Assembly: GCA_040216765.1 (NCBI GenBank) | Contig: JAVJON010000037.1 | Coordinates: forward strand, 186,001 to 250,000 | Source of the DNA: Marinibaculum sp040216765 | GTDB lineage: Bacteria; Pseudomonadota; Alphaproteobacteria; Ferrovibrionales; Ferrovibrionaceae | DNA: 64,000 bases | Reading direction: 5' to 3' | In this document: positions 60,226 to 64,000 of the stretch, one piece after another | How positions within the stretch are numbered: position 1 is the first letter of the stretch | How the letters are laid out: every line of letters starts with the position of its first letter | Notes under the pieces: model-generated | Told to the model about the DNA's origin: nothing | The model's database searches: none | What the model saw: the letters and a program-made list of their open reading frames with translations, nothing else | Translations under genes and position numbers: made by a program

Positions 60226-61380
60226 TCAGGGCGCCAGCAGGTTGGCCCCGCGCCGCGGCAGGGCGACATCGCCGGCCACCTTGCCCAGGATCTGCCCGGG
60301 CCGGACCAGCGCTTCGCCCAGGCGGGAGAAGAAGCAGCCATCCGCCAGGCTGTAGATGCGGACCCGCCCGCCGGTCGGCTCGGCGGCGGTGGGGTCGACG
60401 ACCTCGGCCAGCAGGTCGCCGGTGCGCACGATCTCGCCCACCTCGCAATGGTAGACGACGATCCCCGGGGCCGGCGTGCGGACCAGGTCGACGCCGTCCA
60501 GCGGCGTGGCGTGGCAGGCCAGCGGCGGCAGCGGCCCGACCTCGTCGCGCACGATGCCGCGATGCACCAGGAAGCGGTACAGCGCCTCGGCGGATTCTTC
60601 CGCCTCGTCATCGTCCATGGTCTCGCCGCCCAGGTTGACCGTCGCGGCGCAGCAGCCGTCGGCCGGCACCGGCAGTTCCGGCGCGAACTGGTCGGCCAGG
60701 TGCCGCCAGGGCAGCGCCAGCGCGTCGGTGAACGGCATGCCGCCGGAATCCTCGCTCAGCAGCACCGCCATGGCGCCCATCTCCGCCGCCAGGTCCTGCA
60801 GGCCCGGCCAGAGATGGGTGCCGATGCCCAGATGCGGTGCCTCGATGCCGTCGCCGTGCAGGTCCAGGGCGATATCCGCCGGCAGCGCCAGGCGCAGCAG
60901 GGTCAGGCGCAGGCTGGAGATCTCATCCACTGCCCGGTTCTCGGTCAGGGTACGCATCAGGGCGGTGCGGATCTCGCTCACATTCTCCGCCTGGTCCTGG
61001 CCCAGGTTCTCGCCGACCAGGTCCATCACCCTGGCGCTCAGCGCCGGGAAGCGGCGGTTGAAATTCTCGCCGGTGGTCAGGGCATAGCGGCCGATCGACC
61101 GGCCCAGCAGGTTCTGGTCCGTGCCCAGCGGATTGGCCATCGGCACGATGCGGATCTCGCCGCGCACCCGCCGGTCGGCATCGGCGGCTTCCAGCAGGCG
61201 GATCAGGTGATGCGCGACCAGGGGGCCGGCCGTCTCGTCGCCATGCAGCCCCGCCTGGACATAGGTCAGGGGCCGGGCGCCGTCCTCGCCGAAGCGGTGG
61301 ACGGCCAGGTGCCGCGCGATGCCGGGAGCCGGGGCGAGCAGCGGGATCCGTTGATAGCCATGCGCCATGCCCGTCGACAT
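60226..61380 (-). CDS. Succinylglutamate desuccinylase/aspartoacylase-family protein
   Basis: This is a zinc deacylase of the M14-like AstE/AspA family, about 384 residues. ATG 61380 is used; ATG 61368 is also possible and neither has a strong ribosome-binding site. The zinc ligands are H and E in QAGLHGDETAGPLVAHHL and a later His in ALDLHGDGIEAPHLGIG; the NPLGTDQNLLGR segment and the FNRRF motif are typical. The C-terminal 90 residues form a beta-barrel, lipoyl-like lid (APGIVVYHCEVGEIVRTGDLLAEVVDP). Relatives remove acyl groups from amino acids or ectoine precursors. The substrate here is unknown. It is divergent from the hydratase gene downstream. Confidence 0.9.
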   Translation of the reverse strand: MSTGMAHGYQRIPLLAPAPGIARHLAVHRFGEDGARPLTYVQAGLHGDETAGPLVAHHLIRLLEAADADRRVRGEIRIVPMANPLGTDQNLLGRSIGRYALTTGENFNRRFPALSARVMDLVGENLGQDQAENVSEIRTALMRTLTENRAVDEISSLRLTLLRLALPADIALDLHGDGIEAPHLGIGTHLWPGLQDLAAEMGAMAVLLSEDSGGMPFTDALALPWRHLADQFAPELPVPADGCCAATVNLGGETMDDDEAEESAEALYRFLVHRGIVRDEVGPLPPLACHATPLDGVDLVRTPAPGIVVYHCEVGEIVRTGDLLAEVVDPTAAEPTGGRVRIYSLADGCFFSRLGEALVRPGQILGKVAGDVALPRRGANLLAP

Positions 61381-61488
61381 GGCAGAGCGCAAGCCTGGCG
61401 GTCAAGCGGTGTTTTCGGTTCTGCGCCCTTTGGTGGAGCCGGGCCAGCCGCTATCCTGCCGGCTGGCGAACGGCCGCGGGAGGAACGC

Positions 61489-62334
61489 ATGGCATACGAG
61501 ACGATGGAGCTGGATGTCACCGAGAAGGTCGCGCATCTGCGGCTGAACCGGCCCGACGCGCTGAACACCCTGGTGATGGCGTTCTGGCAGGAGATCGTCG
61601 ACGTGTTCGCCGAGATCGAGGGGCGCGGCGATGTCCGCGCGGTGGTGATCTCCTCCACCGGGCGGCACTTCACGGCCGGGCTGGACCTGAATGCCTTTGC
61701 CGGGATCGCGGAGACCATGGCCGGCGACGATGCCGCGCGCCTGGGCGAGCGGCTGCGCAGCACGGTCCTGGAGATGCAGGAGAGCTTCAACGTGATCGAG
61801 CGCTGCCGGCACCCGGTGCTGGCGGCGGTGCAGGGCGGCTGCATCGGCGGTGGCGTGGACATGATTTCCGCCTGCGACATGCGCTATGCGACGGCAGATG
61901 CCTTCTTCACCATCCAGGAGATCAACATCGGCATGACCGCCGATGTCGGCACCCTGCAGCGCCTGCCCCACCTGATGCCCGAGGGCCTGGTCCGCGAACT
62001 CGCCTATACCGGGCGCCGCATGCCGGCTGCCGAGGCGCAGGCCTGCGGGCTGGTGAACGCGGTCTTCGCCGACCAGGGCGCGATGCTGGAGGAAGCGGCC
62101 CGGATCGCCGCAACGATCGCCGCGAAATCGCCGCTGGCGGTGACCGGTACGAAGCAGATGCTGAACTATACCCGCGACCATGACGTCGCCGACGCCCTGA
62201 CCTACATGGCGACCTGGCAGGCCGGCATGTTCGTCGGCCCCGACCTGTTCGAGGCGGCCGCCGCCAACCGCGAGAAGCGTGCGCCGAACTTTGCCGACCT
62301 GTTGCCGCCGCAGCGCCTGGTGCGCCGGCGGTAG
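61489..62334 (+). CDS. Crotonase-family protein, delta(3,5)-delta(2,4)-dienoyl-CoA isomerase-like
   Basis: This is a 281-residue enzyme from ATG 61489 with GGGAGGA upstream. The oxyanion-hole segments are FTAGLDLNAFAG and QGGCIGGGVDMISACDMRY. The residue pattern D124, E144 and D152 (GGGVDMIS, TIQEINIG, MTADVGTLQRLP) has the same 20 and 8 spacing as the Asp176, Glu196 and Asp204 triad of rat dienoyl-CoA isomerase ECH1. That makes isomerisation of 3,5-dienoyl-CoA more likely than simple hydration. Such an enzyme handles unsaturated fatty acids with odd-position double bonds. The gene ends only a few bases before the IS630-type remnant, and its own 3' end looks complete. Confidence 0.9.
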   Translation: MAYETMELDVTEKVAHLRLNRPDALNTLVMAFWQEIVDVFAEIEGRGDVRAVVISSTGRHFTAGLDLNAFAGIAETMAGDDAARLGERLRSTVLEMQESFNVIERCRHPVLAAVQGGCIGGGVDMISACDMRYATADAFFTIQEINIGMTADVGTLQRLPHLMPEGLVRELAYTGRRMPAAEAQACGLVNAVFADQGAMLEEAARIAATIAAKSPLAVTGTKQMLNYTRDHDVADALTYMATWQAGMFVGPDLFEAAAANREKRAPNFADLLPPQRLVRRR

Positions 62335-62340
62335 TTTACT

Positions 62341-62680
62341 CCGACAGTCGAAGGATCGACATCGCCGGGCGGTTCGGTTCTCAACTATGCGTTTACACCT
62401 TGCGGCAATTCGTCAGTCAGTCGCGGCACCCGCGACGACCTGATTTTGTCGCGCAACAGCTTCACGACACCTTCGTTTGCGAAGCGCTGTTGCCAGTGTC
62501 ACACGGCAGTCTTGGCGACCCCGGCCTCCCGCATGATGGCGACGGTGCCAAGGTCCGTAGCAGTGAGGAGTACGTTCCGGCCCCGCCAGATATGGCTCCG
62601 CGGGCAGTTGCGGTCCGCGGTATTTGCCTCGACACAAATACGATCAGCGGGGCTGAAGGCGAAACTGATCTCTGTACGTA
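62341..62680 (-). pseudogene. IS630-family transposase remnant (N-terminal part)
   Basis: Translating the minus strand gives RTEISFAFSPADRICVEANT, then ADRNCPRSHIWRGRNVLLTA, TDLGTVAIMREAGVAKTAV, a stop in place of Trp, HWQQRFANEGVVKLLRDKIR and LTDELPQGVNA, a second stop, and LRTEPPGDVDPSTVG. This is the helix-turn-helix half of an IS630-type transposase, about 115 codons of some 350. The DDE catalytic part is absent. Two in-frame stops and the loss of the 3' two thirds show a dead fragment. The similarity stops about six bases from the end of the crotonase-family gene. Confidence 0.8.
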
Positions 62681-62818
62681 TACGCCAAACTCGAACGGTA
62701 ATAAATAATAAGTAATTCTGTGCACGACTCTAGAGTCTGATCCAATCCACTAGGGTACGTAAGCAATTTCGCCAGGGAGAGAACCTTAATCCAAGATGTC
62801 CATTGGATGTAGGCTTGG

Positions 62819-63561
62819 ATGAAGGAGTGTTATTGGCATAGCGGCGCCGGATGGGCTCGGATTGAGCCATCTCTATCGCATGGGTGGCGTGGTGCTCATC
62901 GCGTCGATGACTGACGAGTGATCAGCGGGATCGTCTACATGCTGCGTTCTGGGGCACGCTGGCGCGACGGGCTCCCTGACTATGGCCCCACACGACGACA
63001 TACAATCGCTTCAATCGGTGGAGCCGTCACGGCGTCTTCGAGTCGCTGACGGGCCACTGCGGGATCTTTGGTACGGTCGCCATCGACAACACCCATATCA
63101 AGGCGCACAGCTCGGCAGCCGGCGGAAAAGGGCAGCCTTCACAGAAGCGGTGGGGCGCTCGCGCAGCGGGCGCACCTCAAAGATCCACGGCCTGACCGAC
63201 GATGCTGGACGACGCAGGACGCTTCTGGTCTCGCCAAGCGGCTTCAAAAGTATCCAGATGGACGCCACGCTGCTGGCAGGGATCGGCCGGCTGCGCCGCC
63301 AGATCGCCGACCGTGGCTACGACATCAAGCTCCTGCTTCAGCTCCTCGCGGAACAGGGAGCCGAGATGATCATTCCATCGACCTCATCCAGAAAGGCCAC
63401 GAGCCCATACACCGCAGAGGCATATCGCGCCCGCAATCTGGACGAGCGCATCGGGGCCGGCTCAAAGACCGGTGCCACGTCGCTACCAGATACGATAAGC
63501 TCGCACGGAACTCCCTAAACTCAGAGCCCCTCACCGCTGATTCGCCTACTGGATCAACTAA
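62819..63561 (+). pseudogene. IS5-family transposase pseudogene with stops and frameshifts
   Basis: The frame opens MKECYWHSGAGWARIEPSLS and GWRGAHRVDD, meets a stop, then reads RVISGIVYMLRSGARWRDGLPDYGP. A one-base loss in the C-run near 62988 shifts the frame to TTTYNRFNRWSRHGVFESLT and VAIDNTHIKAHSSAAGGKG (first catalytic Asp). Another shift gives RSGRTSKIHGLTDDAGRRRT and RRQIADRGYD (second Asp). After a further shift come GRLKDRCHVATRYDKLARN and finally FAYWIN and TAA at 63559. The order matches two-frame IS5/IS427-group transposases. The catalytic Glu region reads NLDERIGAG. Some of the frame change may be the natural programmed one, but the early stop and other shifts show decay. Confidence 0.82.
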
Positions 63562-63699
63562 GTCGGGACCATAGGGGTGCCGATACGCTTCTAGAGGTAA
63601 GTCCAGCTACGGACCCTACCGCGCAAGCCTGAAGGCAGCTACAATCACCTTGCAACTTCCACACTTGGCGCACATGCGCATCCTAATGAGTATATCCCG

Positions 63700-64000
63700 A
63701 TGATCCCATTCATTTTAAGGGGATGCAAAAAACTGCCTCCCGAAGGTGCCCCCTCCAATAACGAAGTCTACGACCAGCATGGACAACTCTGGATCGACCG
63801 TGAATCAGGCGAACCGTTGGTTTGTCGTATTCGTACCCGCGTTCATCCGTCTCAATTTGGAGAAACTACGATCACCGAGACTCGGGAGGGGGCCGATCAA
63901 TCTGAGGTATCTGTGCTCGGCGCCTCTCAATTCGGAGAGACTACGATTACAAAGACGAGCGAGGGCGTCGATCAGTCCGAAATTGCTGTCTTGTCGTCAT
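63700..64000 (+). CDS. Unrecognised protein with 25-residue tandem repeats, 3' partial
   Basis: From ATG 63700 the frame stays open to the window end (100 codons). It begins MIPFILRGCKKLPPEGAPSN, then NEVYDQHGQLWIDRESGEPL and VCRIRTRVHP, and enters a repeat. Two 75-bp units, 63850-63924 and 63925-63999, each encode SQFGETTIT-x-T-x-EG-x-DQSE followed by VSVLGA or IAVLSS. I know no function for it. Base use is lower in GC and codon choice is unlike the rest of the window, which with the adjoining transposase remnants suggests acquired DNA. The ribosome-binding site is weak; the same frame is open upstream to a stop at 63598, but without another start codon. The protein continues beyond the window, so its length is unknown. 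Confidence 0.6.
   Translation, partial: MIPFILRGCKKLPPEGAPSNNEVYDQHGQLWIDRESGEPLVCRIRTRVHPSQFGETTITETREGADQSEVSVLGASQFGETTITKTSEGVDQSEIAVLSS

Noticed and set aside
62819..63561. Intact IS5 element
   Set aside because: A stop codon after the first 28 codons and more than one frame change are present, and I could not find convincing terminal inverted repeats or target duplications.

Overview
The window is very GC-rich, dense DNA with long genes on both strands. It looks like the chromosome of an alphaproteobacterium, probably of the Rhodospirillales type. The pointers are a PodJ-like polarity protein, MerR-controlled fatty-acid oxidation genes, TAXI-type TRAP transport, TIGR02186 and FecR-type proteins. 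I cannot name a genus. No rRNA, tRNA, CRISPR array or prophage is visible. The last 1.6 kb is lower in GC and carries two decayed transposase genes followed by an unrecognised repeat protein that runs off the end.

Layout. 1-4.2 kb: the end of an FAD amine oxidoreductase, then a hybrid histidine kinase and an OmpR-type regulator. 4.2-12.3 kb (minus strand): penicillin-binding protein 1C and a giant alpha-2-macroglobulin with an intact thioester motif, a known periplasmic repair/defence pair, separated by a cluster of paired hairpin repeats. 12.4-15.8 kb (minus): a two-partner-secretion outer-membrane transporter, an unknown exported protein and a FecR-domain protein, with no visible secreted partner. 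16-17.6 kb: a MarR regulator converging on a TonB-like protein. 17.8-23 kb (plus): a class III aminotransferase and a TAXI-type TRAP transporter (binding protein, terminator, fused permease). 23.2-25.1 kb: a NUDIX hydrolase divergent from a cytochrome P450. 25.2-32.8 kb (minus): a catabolic run of acyl-CoA dehydrogenase, MFS transporter, two CoA-transferase subunits and a lone molybdenum-hydroxylase large subunit, preceded by a TIGR02186 protein. 33-38.8 kb (minus): two proteins sharing the PodJ N-terminal motif, flanking an HdeD-family membrane protein. The larger one has the full PodJ architecture (coiled coil, low-complexity linker, one membrane span, Sel1 repeats, peptidoglycan-binding domain).

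39.2-51.4 kb is a fatty-acid beta-oxidation island. A MerR-type regulator has a 24-bp perfect palindrome forming its promoter spacer. Downstream lie thiolase, a dehydrogenase/hydratase fusion, two acyl-CoA dehydrogenases, a second thiolase and a hydratase/dehydrogenase fusion of the opposite domain order, then a class II aldolase-like protein. The lipid theme continues to 62.3 kb: hotdog thioesterases overlapping a polysaccharide flippase gene, an AEC transporter, an SCP2 sterol-carrier protein, two acyl-CoA ligases, a zinc deacylase and a dienoyl-CoA isomerase-like hydratase. Together these genes could import, activate, shorten and release acyl chains.

Beyond 62.33 kb are an IS630-type remnant on the minus strand, an IS5-type transposase pseudogene on the plus strand, and an open frame with exact 25-residue tandem repeats. 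That frame is the most unusual coding sequence here. The best non-coding signals are the MerR palindrome/promoter and a family of inverted hairpin pairs (8-bp stems, 5-nt loops, co-varying stems) found near 6.5-6.95 kb and again near 51.5-51.85 kb.
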